This document shows, piece by piece, positions 11,900 through 22,731 of a DNA stretch of 64,000 nt. Below the pieces are notes generated by a model. The model did not search any database. It saw only the letters and a program-made list of their open reading frames with translations, and was not told where the DNA came from. The position numbers and the translations under genes were made by a program. Position 1 is the first letter of the stretch. Every line of letters begins with the position of its first letter. The DNA comes from Auricularia sp. M13 (taxonomy: Eukaryota; Basidiomycota; Agaricomycetes; Auriculariales; Auriculariaceae): the NCBI GenBank assembly GCA_037042915.1, contig CM073204.1, positions 682,001 through 746,000 of the forward strand, in the 5' to 3' direction.

Positions 11900-12610
11900 T
11901 AATCATGCGGATGCCGACGGAGCAACGGCTCATCGAGAACGAAACCAAATATAAGCGGCGCGAGCGCGTCATCGAGCGACGGAAAGAGCATGGCAAACTT
12001 CGCACTGAGCAGCAATGTGCAGAATATGAGACGTGAGCGGGATGACGGTACCGACGATGACGAGAGGTGAGGGACGTGGAGGGAAGGGGGAGGAGGCCTC
12101 GCGGTCGCGCAAAGCCATGGTCAGCGAGCCTGCAACAGGCGCCATGACACGCGCACCGCTCAATGTCTGCACCCTGGCGCGAGCGCGCCTGTATTAGGAA
12201 CTCGCGCACGAACTCTCGCTTTCGGTGTTCGTACCCGCGAACATGCCGCCTCCTGTAAGTTGGGTAGGTCGTACTTAGGGTTTTCAGTCTCCGATGTGTC
12301 TTGTCTACGACGTGTCATTCGACCCGCTAGATCCTAATCGGTACGCCAGAACACGCCAGCAGCGCAGAGGCCGTATCCGTCCTTATGTCCAACTCGAGCA
12401 GGCCGCTGTGACGTGGCAACGAAACGCAGAGACCATGCCGACCGGTCGTTACAGAATGCCGAGCGACGCCTCCATGAAGCCGAGGTTGACTATAATATTT
12501 GCAAGGCAGCTAGGGAGCAGGCCATCGAATATGAGCTCCAGGCCAGCCAGCAGCTGGATATAGCAATTGGTCAAAACCGCGCTTGCCGAAACGCCAGCGA
12601 CGAGGCGCAG
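11900..12610 (+). pseudogene. Truncated coiled-coil gene fragment
   Basis: Plus-strand coding-like exons: a charged segment at about 11905-12033 (TEQRLIENETKYKRRERVIE), then 12205-12256 followed by a 33-base GTAAGT...TTTTCAG intron and an exon reading PMCLVYDVSFDPLDPNR. A third segment at about 12430-12590 (LQNAERRLHEAEVDYNICKA) is a strong amphipathic helix. The reading then enters the repeat at 12590. This looks like the 5' part of a coiled-coil gene whose 3' end was replaced by a repeat insertion. Joins between the three parts are not proven. Confidence 0.4.
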
Positions 12611-12924
12611 CCCAGGCCACGACCTCGCCCAGTGTAGTTCCCGCGTGCGCGGCGCTTGTGTGGGCAGGCGGCGAAAGCAGCGCCGGCGCGCGTGAGCGCC
12701 TGTTCCAAGCAACGGGCGCAGTGTAGTTCGCGCGTGCGCGGCGCTTGCGCGGGCTGGCGGCGAAAGCAGCATGAGCGCCTGTTCCAAGCAGCGGGCGCGC
12801 AGCCGGGATTCTCCGGCGCGCGCTCCTTCAAGCTCGAGGCTCCATTCCGGAAATTTATACCGCTCCTGCTCCTTCCTCCGCATTTCTCACATATCCGGAA
12901 GTTGAGGAGGACGACCGTATCGCT
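12590..12924 (+). repeat. Repeat family C, inverted relative to 15138-15395
   Basis: From CCAGCGACGAGGCG to the GAGGACGACCGTAT block it matches the reverse complement of 15138-15395. It also matches the outer 200 bases of the right 6 kb arm (57828-58030, same strand). This copy has an internal tandem duplication of the AGTGTAGTTC...CGGGCGC unit (units begin near 12631 and 12719). It contains the GC palindromic module twice, once truncated. Confidence 0.85.
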
Positions 12925-12990
12925 GAAAATACACGCCCTTCAAGTTGCACGGGTGCGCTGCGAAACCTGCAGTCGCCATCAGCTGTCTAG

Positions 12991-13113
12991 ATGAGACGAG
13001 CCACAGTCGGTTTCCTGCTCGTGCTTCTCGTTTGCCTGCAGTATAAAAGTGCGGGAAGATCCCCTCTGAGCTGTGTAGTCTTTGTGACTAGTTTCTCCCA
13101 GGCTCGCGTGTAA
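12991..13113 (+). CDS. Possible short secreted peptide (40 residues)
   Basis: ATG at 12991 opens MRRATVGFLLVLLVCLQ, a textbook signal-peptide shape with two arginines then a hydrophobic core, followed by 24 residues with one Cys. A TATAAAAG string lies inside the ORF. The ORF is short and no relative is known, so chance is a serious alternative. Confidence 0.2.
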   Translation: MRRATVGFLLVLLVCLQYKSAGRSPLSCVVFVTSFSQARV

Positions 13114-13202
13114 GGTTCTGTCTAGACTGAGTCGCCGAGCTGCACGAAAGGACTTTGCACAATTTGCACACATATGGATGATCGCTCTCACGCAATCCTT
13201 TG

Positions 13203-13275
13203 CGCAGGAAGGAAGGAAGGAAGGTATATTCCGAGAGGCATCCCGACATTGGCAATATCGCAGGGCCCTGGGCCG
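13203..13275 (-). repeat. Inverted copy of the (GGAA)n block of 5.2 kb
   Basis: Reverse complement of 5155-5240 including the microsatellite, the ATATTCCGAGAGG block and CAGGGCCCTGGG. It sits in an otherwise empty stretch (12925-13508), in which I see nothing else except the short ORF at 12991. Confidence 0.7.
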
Positions 13276-13508
13276 ATCCCGTCACGGATAGAGTAATATC
13301 GAGCTTTGACAGCGCTATCGATCAGGGCTGTGATAGCCTGTCGACGCCGGCAGCGACATTCTCGCGACGACTTTCCTCCTCCGTTTCAAACCCGAGCTAT
13401 ATAACATTCTAGCGATGAAAATTCATCCTTACTACACCTGCGATTCTTACTACGTGTGACTATGTTGAAAAAGCCGGTACATATGTGACATTATACAGGA
13501 ACATGAAC

Positions 13509-14692
13509 TCACTCATCGTCATCATCAATTATTACAAGTATCTCCCTCTCGTTCTCTATAATGGTCTTATAGAGCGCACGGACAGGCCCTCTGTCCACTC
13601 GCGGGGCCGACATACGCTCCCGGTCGCGATGACTCGCGCCGGAAGGACCGTCATCATCGCGTGGCTGCGACGAACTGGTAGCGTCGCAGCACAGCGAGCC
13701 TTCTGTGTCGGTGTCGTCACGGTCGGCATCGATGCGGATGCGACGATTGGCCCAACAGAAAGCATCGTACGGTTCATCGCTACCGCCATTCTCTTCGTCC
13801 GGAAATAGAAGTTGACCATATTCTGAGCTGGCACGTAGAATCTGACGACCACCGTCGAAATCCACGCCACGATCTTCGCAAACGAGAGAAATGAGCAGTT
13901 CACCTGCCATGACCGATTCTTGGAAGCTATACCAATAAGTGTCAGATGCGAATTGCCATCATAACTAAACCATTTTACACGCACCGAAGCCTCCCAATCA
14001 CACTGATTTTGTCAGAGAGTCCGGGTACCTTGCGCCAGTCCCGTTCAAGATACATCATACATAATCCTTGAGCCAGCATGAGACCCTGTGGGCCATAGCT
14101 GCAAAAGCAATATACGATTGAGCGGTATGTCGAGACTCAAAACGATCACGTACTAGCCGCCATCAACGGGTGGGATTAAGCCGTGCCTATGCCGGACAAT
14201 AGCTGGGACACCGGAGGCGCGCTGAAACTGTTCAAGACCCGCTAGCTCACAGAATATGCGGCTGCGAGTAGGATCTTGGAGGATAGGAGGCATAATCCTA
14301 TCGTACGCCCCCTGCATTCGCGTCGTGATGAGAGGCCAATCGTGACAGCTTGGCCAATCATTGTCCTTTCCCAGCGCGCGAAGTTCTGCTTCCGCTGCGG
14401 GGGTAATGCTTTTGGTCAAAGACCACTCTGGCGCGGACTTGTGGGACGGCGCGAGCTGCGGCTCCGGTGAAACGGACGGAAGGCCAGCGGCACGACGTGC
14501 ACGACGTTGAACAATGTAAGGCGGCGTGGGTTCTCGCACAGAAGGTCGATAACCTGCGAGGGGAAATGGTGCGGGCCGCGGGGAATGCTGAGGAAGAGGC
14601 GGCGAGTCATGGTGAGGGCTGCGAGAAGTACGCAGGCAGCGACTTCGGGATGCATATGCTGGCGTCGGTGCAACAGCCGAGGAGGATTTCAT
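13509..14692 (-). CDS. RTC4-like domain protein, 3 exons, 356 residues
   Basis: Exons 14692-14154, 14098-13985 and 13926-13509 join in frame across 55- and 58-base GT-AG introns. The N-terminal ~100 residues are Ser/Pro/Arg-rich and probably disordered. Residues about 150-270 fit the RTC4-like domain: GYYGPQGLMLAQ (family pattern GYYGprG), then FQESVMAGELLISLVCEDRG corresponding to the family's F..VLVPE..v.LI.ED block, and SSEYGQLL. The tail is acidic (ends IIDDDDE). Yeast Rtc4 is linked to telomere capping and is nuclear and cytoplasmic; the domain is multicopy in Agaricomycetes with no established function. The reading frame is unbroken. The gene lies between inverted copies of repeat C (12590-12924 and 15138-15395), suggesting it moved or was captured with them. 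Confidence 0.8.
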
Positions 14693-15137
14693 GGTACTGG
14701 GTGGCTGAGAAGTGCGCAGGTGTGCGTGAGTTGACCCGAGAACAATAGTGCGCTGTCCATCCGCCTTATATACCCAAAGCGCTCGGTGAACAGCGGCAAG
14801 ACAATGGGACATCGCCCGGGAGGTGGCGTTGCGTTAATATTGCAACGTGCGTAGCGACAAGAAGCTCTGGATGCAAAAGATCACTTCAGTCTCCTGGACA
14901 CAACATGTTATACTTTGAGCAGACGAGTCAATCTCGACTCATGCCCAATAGAGTGGCAAGGTCGTGGTCGTCGTTAACGCTGATATCATGCAAGAATAGG
15001 AGCTTTATGGCACGGCAAAAACAGCACATTGCGGGCGATTCACGCCACGGCGCTTCATCGGGTGCGGCGGATGAGCTCGCCTCGCGCATGGCGACTACAG
15101 GTTCGCAGCGCACCCGTGCAACTTGAGGGGATTGACT
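14693..15137. other. Upstream region of the RTC4-like gene
   Basis: The 445 bases between the RTC4-like start and repeat C hold its presumed promoter. I see AT-rich blocks around 14830-14930 but no defined element. Confidence 0.35.
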
Positions 15138-15395
15138 TACGGCAATACGGTCGTCCTCCTCAACATCCGGATATGTGAGGAATGCAGAGGAAGGAGCAGG
15201 AGCGGTCTACATTTCCGGAATGGAGCCTCGAGCCTGTTGAAGGAGCGCGCGCCGGAGAATCCCGGCTGCGCGCCCGCTGCTTGGAACAGGCGCTCATGCT
15301 GCTTTCGCCGCCAGCCCGCGCAAGCGCCGCGCACGCGCGAACTACACTCGGCGAGGTCGTGGCCTGGGCTACGCCTCGTCGCTGGCACGTCATGT
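15138..15395 (-). repeat. Repeat family C, second copy
   Basis: Matches 12590-12924 on the opposite strand. The outer ~48 bases (15138-15186) are present here and at 12.9 kb but absent from the right 6 kb arm; from 15187 the sequence is also the beginning of the left 6 kb arm. Confidence 0.85.
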
Positions 15396-18300
15396 CGTGT
15401 CTGCGAGCTTCTGGCTATTACACTTTCGCTTGCCGTGGCCAAACCGACTCTACATCTAGGAAGCATGGGCTTCCCGAGGTCCTGCTCTGCCACATGCTTG
15501 CCTGCCGTCTCCGCATGCCCCTTCCCCCCTCCGAAGAGTCACCGCGCCGCTTCATTCTGCGCAACCATCTCCCGCGCCCAGCGTCAGGCGATGAAGAGCT
15601 CGCGTCCACGATCCACGCCCGCCTAGAGCGCGTTCGAGCGCCCAGCAGCTGTATGTCGTCCGGACTGGATCTTTAGAGCCACAAAGCTGACGCCTGGCAT
15701 ATAGTACAGTAATGCCGTCCCACCCTCGGCTCAGGCTCGACCGCGATCACCGGTTTTCCTCTTGCAGTTCCCATATCTCTCTAGTGTGTTGTATCTTCTC
15801 TACATGTCACTGGTTCGATGCTCACGCATGTGTAAGCATTTCCAGCCTGACACTATCAAGACGGTCCCGGCGTTCTTCAATATCGGCATCGACACGTCCT
15901 GAGCCCAGCTTTGGTCCATCCCGGACGTCCTCGGCCTGATGGCACACATATCCCGCCACAAGGTTGGTACGCTGACGCGCAACGTAACGGAATGTGCTGT
16001 CCATTGCCTGCCGTACGACGAGCGCGTCACGGAGCACGACCAAGCAACACCCCGCGAATGGTGCTGCATCCTGGGATACCGCCAGGCTGCGTCATGGCTG
16101 CCAAGGAGGAACGCACGAGCCGCGTCGTCAAGGAGCTCATCGCTGCCGCGCCCGGTGTTGCCGATGCTCAATGGGAAGGAACGCATTTCAAGGAAACGGT
16201 CGGCATCCCCATGATTTCGCTCTGAGCTCGGCGAGCCGAGTCGCAAGATCACCACATGCGGCGTCAAGGTCTGGAAGGCAACAGACGACAATTGCATTCG
16301 TCCTTGGACGACCCACACCTTTCTCGAGCAGTTCTTCCAGGCTTACCCTGGACTACCGAGCTGCTCCTCGCCTGCGAGGACACGGCTTGCTTCCTCGAAA
16401 TCGCGCAGCGCCGCCGGAAGCAGGTGCGGTTTATTCCCCGTCCTTGACGGTTTGGTTCAAGAAGGTAACGCACTCGTTTGTGATTTCCGTGAGCGGGCCT
16501 CGTTCTCATAGGACTCGTCCAGGATTCTCTCTGGCATTCGGAGGTCATCAAAGCCGTGTCCGACCAGGCCTCTCAGCGCGTGTGCATCTTGCAAGGGCTT
16601 GTTGCCGTCAAGCACTCGACGGTCATTGACGAGCCCGTCAGTGGTCTCTCGGCTCTCCCACACATCGAGAACAACCTCGTCAAGAGCATCCTTGACCGCT
16701 TCAGTCGGCGATGACGGGAACGCTACACTCTCTGCGGACTACCCGAGCGTCAATGCCGGCCCCGAAGTTTTGACTTTGGTCGGTGTCGAGCGCGGCGCGT
16801 GTGCCGACAGCATCACGTTCGCCGTTACGAGCGAGGTGGCGGACACCGCGGTGAGGCTGAGCGCCCTAGCCAGCGCTTTGACTGGCTGGCTTGGCGCATT
16901 CCTACGACGCCCAACATTGCGTAAGGATCGTCTTACCTCGCGAACCCATTGAAGCGCGACTTCGCGCCTCGCGTCGGCCAGCAGGTCGTTGTCAGTCTCC
17001 AAAACGGCAATGCGGTCAAGGTCGAGCGCTCTGATGCACTCGTCTCGTACGGCGCCACGTCGCCCTCGCACAAGGCCTCAACGGAGCGTCCGCGCCGGAT
17101 TAACCTTGCGTTGTTCGAGGAGCCCACCGGCTTTGCCCTTCGTCTTCCACTACTGTCACCAGGGCTTCGTCCCCGTCCGCAAGGCCGCAAAGACCCGCAA
17201 AAGAGCTCCTCCCGGAAGGTTTGCTCCGGTGACAACGCTGAGGTGTCCGAGCTTGCGCTCAACGCCGCGACGTCGTCAAGGGGCCGGACCGGGCCGGACG
17301 TCGCCATCGACGCCGCCGCCATCGAACAATCTTGTTCCGGCGTCGTCGACGCGTGCGAGACGGTCAAGACGGCCAGGAGCGGCTGCGGCTAAGCTCCAAT
17401 GGATTTTTCCAGTGTCAGCGGCTGGCAGGTACGTTTTTCCTATTCCCAATTCTTAGCCAACGTGTACAATGCGAGATTGACTCTGTTTCAGACCATCAGG
17501 AAAGCCATCCTCCTGTCCGCCATCGACGGCGACTTGCTTCGCCTCGTCTGCCCGAGGAATGGCTCCGTCCGATCGAGGCTGCGCCGCCGTCTAGTGACCG
17601 GCGATGTCTGCGGCGTGCTTTCGGGCGACCCCGACCCCATCCACCTCAACCTGCCCTCTTCGCACTTGGCGCAGCTCCCAGGGAGAATTGCGCACGGCCT
17701 ACCTTCCAACGCTGCGCCGTGCAAGTACGTACAGTACGCTCACGCTGTATGCGTTCCCGAGCGCGTCACTCCGTAAGTTCATTATGCTATGATCGCATTA
17801 CTTCCCTCATTAGCATTAAGGTGCGACGTCGCTTTTGCGGGCATGGTCTTGCCAGGCGACGAGCTGACTGTGGCGCTTCGTCACGCTAGCATGCGTGACG
17901 GCAACATCGGGATGCGCTCCGAGCCTCGCACGTCGTAAGCGCCGAACTACGATATCTCACGCGCATTGCCAGGCTCACGCGCGGTGCAGACCATCGGATG
18001 ACCTGCGCGCCTCGTCCTGAACTTGGCCGGCCAGCCGTACCTAAAGGGCACAAACCAGTTCAACCCGCCCCCGCCGCTTTTCGCCGCCATATACGCCTTT
18101 TCAAATCGTCGGCATTCACCCGCCGTTGAATATCATCCATTCTCGCGAAATCCGCCAGCGGTACACGAGCATGACCTTCGATACGATGAACAAATACGAT
18201 GAACAAAGATGTTAACGTCGAGACCCACCCCTTGTTCGCAGACATAGTCGTCCGCTCGCCCTCAAACCACCGGTCCAGTTCGCTGGTTGCGACGCAATTC

Positions 18301-21155
18301 GCTCAGATCACCTCCCTCGTCACCGAGATGGTGACCTTCGAGCATATGCCTGCCAAGGGCTTTGCCTGAAAGAGCTATGCTTTCACTGGTCAGGCCCCGA
18401 TGCACCACTCTACCCTCGCCTCGATCGTCGACGTCCTCCCGATTCAGCGCTCATCGACGTCGGCTTCTACAAGATCGTCACGGTGCAACGTACAGGCAAG
18501 CACGACGAACACAATTGCCCCCAAACGCGATGCGCATCTCCAAGACGCTCAACAATGCCGCGCTCCGTGAGGCTGTCAAGGTCGCCTGTCAGACCGGCGA
18601 CCGCCTGCTTGATTCTGTCAACCTTGAGGTCGAGGTGTGTGGAGGTGTTCGGCATGTACGATGGCCCATACTCACACGTTACAAGGTCAACACTACGTTT
18701 GGGCCGGAGATCTTGTGGCCCTGCCTGGCTCTTACCAATGTATGAAATATGTCAAGGTCGAGAAGATCGACATTGCCAAGGTATGTATTTTGACAGCGCA
18801 ACATCTAGCACTCTGATGATGGTCGGCTCAGCTAACAGAGCAGTTCACATTTGAGCAAATCACCACCGCCAAGAACTACCTCATAACTCCGTGTAGCAGC
18901 GGAAGGACCAGGGCTACAATCCTGCTAAAGCCTTATTATGCCACCCCTTCGACGTACCGTCTTATTCAAGATGCCTTTGGGCTGGAGTCGTGCCTTTCTG
19001 TACATGTCAGTCTCGTTCAATCATGGGCGTGCTTGCTCACGTAGTGGCACGTTAGATCTGTCGAAAAAAGTCAACACCGTGACCGCGCAGCTCTGTTCAA
19101 CATGAAATACGTTCCCGAACTCGTTACCCGCGCCGAGCTGAACAGCATGCGGAAGCAGGGAGCGCGGGCAAAGCAAAGATCCACGGTGAGCTCGGTCAGC
19201 GTTTTAATGCGCAAGAGTTGCAAAGCAGGTCTTGACATTGCAAAGTTAGCACCCCGCCGTGCAGCATCACGGCTCGCGGCCAGTAAGGACAACATGGTTG
19301 CGCGTGTCGCACAGTGCGGCTCTGATCTTGTGCGGGGGTGGGAAACCGAGATCTGCGGCGGCTCTGAAAAACGCCAAAAGCTGGCCTAGTGGAAGTCCTC
19401 GCGGTTCGTGTTCGACCAGCTCATGGTCGTTCTTGCTCACAAATCCGCAGTATCGATTCGCGCCGCCTGAACCGCTTGTTCCACAGAGCAAGCTTATGCG
19501 GCACATCTACATGGGATCCAGTCACAAATTCACGGACATAGCCACCCGCCGGTTCAAGGCGATTACGAGACGCGGGACCACTCCATCGGGCTCTTCTCGC
19601 GCTATAGTCTTTCAGGAGAACCATACAAAAGAAATTACTCCATGCCATCACCTCGGACGAACCTGTCACCGACGACCCACGTGCTGCTGCTGCCACCGTC
19701 GCCGCCGTTGCACCTCCCGTCGCCGCTGGACCTGCTGCCGCCGCTGAATTTCCGTTCTCGATGTGCCAATCCAGGCTCTAGATGTTCGTCGCTCCACTAT
19801 CGGGTAGAAGCTCAAGAACACAGTCGAGGGCATCCCTACGTCGAAAGCCCAGGACCTCGTCGGCAACACATCGAGTCTGCCAAAGGACTCGTGGGCGACC
19901 TTGAAGTCGAACTCGCTATTATTCCCGACAACGGCGAACAGCTTGCATCGGCTCTTAACGCGGCCACACCCGTACCGTGGGCAAGTACTCCGCGGTCCTC
20001 GTCTCGAGTCTCGTTGGCGGCAAGATGGCCGGCGGTGTCAGGTGGCGTTTGAGTTCTAGTACGTCGGGTTGGTGGATGCTCGATCGGTGTCGCGATTCTG
20101 AAGGGCATCGTCTCTTTGGCAGCGCCTTTGCGCGCTCGTCACATTGCGCTCAACCGCCTGAGCGTTGAGTTCCACCAGTGCAACTATCAGATGCATGTAA
20201 GCCACCGCGCACCGCTCGAGGTCTTGCCGTTAGACCAGCGCTCGAAGCCGGACGTAGAGGGCGCAGTCGATATCTTCCAGACCCTAGGCCTCAATTCGGA
20301 CTCCATATTTCTTTCCGCCGCCGTTCCCAGCAACGGCCGCAAGATCTGGATGAAAAATACGGGCTTGCTCACTACATCATTTTCGTTAACGTCCCTCGTC
20401 TTCTCGGCGCCGTCAAGAGCGAAAAGGCTGTCCGCCATTTATTACTCGTTCGACGCAGGTCATCCTGTCTCCGCGCGATTTCCATTGGCTGCTGGTACCA
20501 TCATGGTACGTGGGCCGCGCACTGACGACGCTAGTTACAAGGTCGCTCAATACGAATCGCGCAGGGTCTCGGCTGGGACAACCTCGCTAGCCAGCCGCCT
20601 GGTAAGCACAAGATTCCGAGCCCATCCAGCAGCTGATCGTCATGTCAGCTACCCGCGACCAGCCCTGGCTACCAGGGCACAGAAGAGGAATTTCCTGCGG
20701 TACGCATCCAACTCAGAACAGCGACGAAAACCTGCTCAACCACCTCGCAGCACCAGGCGGGCAAGACCCGCGATAGTGCGCCTTTGTCGCTGCGGTCTAG
20801 TCAAGCTATACGGCGCGTAAAGGAAGGCGAGGGTGCACCTGCACAAGCCACCTGGTCATGCGCGGCGTCGCCAACGGTTGTAAGCTCGGGCTCGCCATGC
20901 GCACCGTATTGACTGCTGATATTTCATCTTCAGCTGTCATCTGCGGTCGCAGAGCGCTGCATCCGTGCACGCGCGACGCAAACGACATGAAGCACTTCTC
21001 CGTCAGCGTCGGCTGCGACAGCGACGCGCATGACCGCGTGGCCAGCATCGCCAGGGCCCTCGAGCACTTATTTCGGTGGCGCGATACTCCTCCGCGATTT
21101 CTGACTTGCCGGTTGCTGCTGGGCGATACATTCCAACCTACCTCTCCTCGAGCGT
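15187..21155 (+). repeat. Left arm of a ~5.97 kb inverted repeat
   Basis: Matches the reverse complement of 52064-58030 over its whole length, from AGGAAGGAGCAGG at the outer end to the CTCTCCTCGA block at the inner end; beyond both ends the flanks differ. Differences seen are few and mostly small: a 3-base indel near 16420, single-base indels near 16903, 17200 and 19563, and a short replacement near 20476. The plus strand of this arm carries spliceable coding-like segments: a GTACGT...TTTCAG intron at about 17430-17491 and a GTATGT...GCAG intron at 18780-18842 between IDIAK and FTFEQITTAKNY. Frames break repeatedly, so the content is probably one or two decayed genes. Confidence 0.9.
15930..21155 (+). 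pseudogene. Decayed multi-exon gene(s) in the left arm, family uncertain
   Basis: Coding-like phrases on the plus strand follow each other with frame changes and stops: VVVSLQNGNAVKVERSDALV (about 16985), KAILLSAIDGDLLRLV (17500), SALIDVGFYKIVTVQ (18445), LREAVKVACQTGDRLLDSV (18565), VKVEKIDIAK (18750) and FTFEQITTAKNYLIT (18845). A last phrase at 20930-21080 reads ICGRRALHP...SVSVGCDSDAHDRVASIARA. That phrase resembles the start of an Argonaute PIWI domain (GADVxHP, then SVVGSVDs.a.rYvAS.RaQ). None of the other phrases supports Argonaute. I therefore leave the family open. Several disruptions are shared by both arms, so decay mostly predates the duplication. Confidence 0.4.
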
Positions 21156-21650
21156 GGCGCGGGCAGATATATCCAGAAGGATCTCCTTCACGAACAGTAA
21201 GCTCAGCCGATTTCCTATAGCTGCAACGCTCATTCGCTTTCCAGGCTCTTGTAACACCGTCTCTGGATGGCTTGTCGTCCTCCTTCGTCGTCTAGCCCGT
21301 AGAACGTGCCACTCGATTCCCAGCGGAAACACCACGGTCATAATTCCTGAAGCCGTCGATGACTACACCCAAGATCGTTCTGTCGAATTCGCGAACACGA
21401 AGATAATCAGCAACTCTACGTTCAATGTCTGTGAACCAACTGCTAAGATAGACGTCAAGTACTCTTATAGAGGTGTGTACCCTCGCGCGCCGTTATTCCT
21501 CGTGCTGATTGCGGCTGTCGTCCTCAGTTCATGGAAAGGAAGGGAGCTAGAATTCATGTTGTCCTGAGCTATGCGACTGCAGGCTCCTGTTCGTCCCGGC
21601 TACACATCGACTGCAACGTGCGCCATGCTCTTTCCTCACCATTGATATGT
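21156..21650 (+). other. Unique flank of the left arm with a possible membrane-tail ORF
   Basis: A plus-strand frame ending at 21567 reads acidic sequence (AVDDYTQDRSVEFANTK) and then a hydrophobic stretch (RAPLFLVLIAAVVLSSW) close to its stop. It could be the last exon of a gene with a membrane tail. No upstream exon in unique sequence was found, because the frame runs back into the repeat arm. Confidence 0.25.
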
Positions 21651-21656
21651 TCTCAC

Positions 21657-21866
21657 TCACTTCCAGACACACCGCATTTTGTGCCATAGCCGGCTAGGGC
21701 CCTTGCGCCCAGTCATCCACCCCACCTGACCTTGGACGTCGCTTTCATCGACTGGTGTAGCCATATCTCGCTCTGGACGCAGTATTACATAAAGAGGAGA
21801 CCGATGAGTGCTGTTCGGGGCAGGGTCGGCCACGGACTTGCTCAGGGAACCCAGACGACATTCCAT
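21657..21866 (-). CDS. Short hypothetical ORF
   Basis: ATG at 21866 opens MECRLGSLSKSVADPAPN and stays open to a possible GT donor about 150 bases on. Codon content looks protein-like, but there is no homology I recognise and no confirmed second exon. Confidence 0.2.
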   Translation of the reverse strand: MECRLGSLSKSVADPAPNSTHRSPLYVILRPERDMATPVDESDVQGQVGWMTGRKGPSRLWHKMRCVWK

Positions 21867-22020
21867 GTCGGCCAAGTCGTTGCCGTCATTTCTTTGGCGG
21901 GCAGTGATACTTCTTGAAAGTGCAGCGGTCCGCGAAGTCTTTCGTTACGCTGCTGTTGATCGAGATGTGGACGAATGTGCATTGGACCGCATTGCCCGCC
22001 ATAGTTTACACCGCAGCGTC

Positions 22021-22539
22021 TTAATGCTCGCCCTGTCTCCGGAGAAACTGGTCCCATAAACCGCTTCGAACCACCAGTACTCCTTGGATCACCAGCGCGC
22101 TTTGCTATCGCACAAGGCGATGAGCGAGGTTATAGCTAGCAACGTTCGTCAAGGTCGAGGCGTAGTGGCGCACTCACCGCACATCGAGGACCCCGAGCCG
22201 CCTTTGCCCTTGGATCCGCTCGCCCGCACTTGATTGGGGAGGACCAGAAAATAGCAGTCCTTTCCCACCAACCGGGTCATCGACTCTTGCAGCCTTGATA
22301 CAGTCCCGCAACGCCTTGCTGGCGAAGGCGTTGACGAAGAGTTTTTCTCTGCCATCCAGCATCCTCTGCGGTGCGCGGGGCGGCGCCGGACGCGACGTCG
22401 GTCGGCCCGTGCGCGGCAGCGGCGGCGGAGGCGGGGCGCTCTCCAGCTTGACGACGGAAAGGCTCAGGCTGCCGACGCGAAGGGCAGCTCGCAAGTCGCT
22501 ACATTTCAACGAGTCATGCCGATGCGGGTGCGTCTTCAT
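22021..22539 (-). CDS. Hypothetical protein, 2 exons, 146 residues
   Basis: ATG at 22539 (context TTCAATGAAG). Exon 1 runs to 22178 (GTGAGT donor), a 77-base intron ends CAAAG, and exon 2 (22099-22021) closes with TAA in frame. The protein has a basic/His start, a Pro-rich linker (APPPPPLPRTGRP), a helical block (DGREKLFVNAFASKALRDCI) and a Gly-rich segment. Family unknown. It lies downstream of, and on the same strand as, the WD40-like gene at 22732. Confidence 0.4.
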
Positions 22540-22731
22540 TGAATGTGTGCCAGTCGCTGACGGGTTTGCTTACAGAGGTCCGCCGTCGCCTTCACATCGC
22601 ATACGTTTAAATTTTCCGAAACCGCACAACAGTAGTCGCTTTGTACTCGCTTCACTTGGCTTCAAGGTCATGCCTGGCGCACGTTGTGCGATTCAAGCGG
22701 TCAATAAGGCAGGCCGATAGATGCTACTGTG

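Noticed and set aside
12979-13285. C2H2 zinc finger on the minus strand (YVCKLCKV / MCANCAKSF)
   Set aside because: The two finger-like phrases are in different frames of the same bases and neither has a complete His pair at proper spacing.
15800-16318. 172-codon minus-strand ORF in the left 6 kb arm (and its mirror at 56897-57415)
   Set aside because: Splice signals in the arm favour the other strand, and the ORF is preserved only because the arms are copies.
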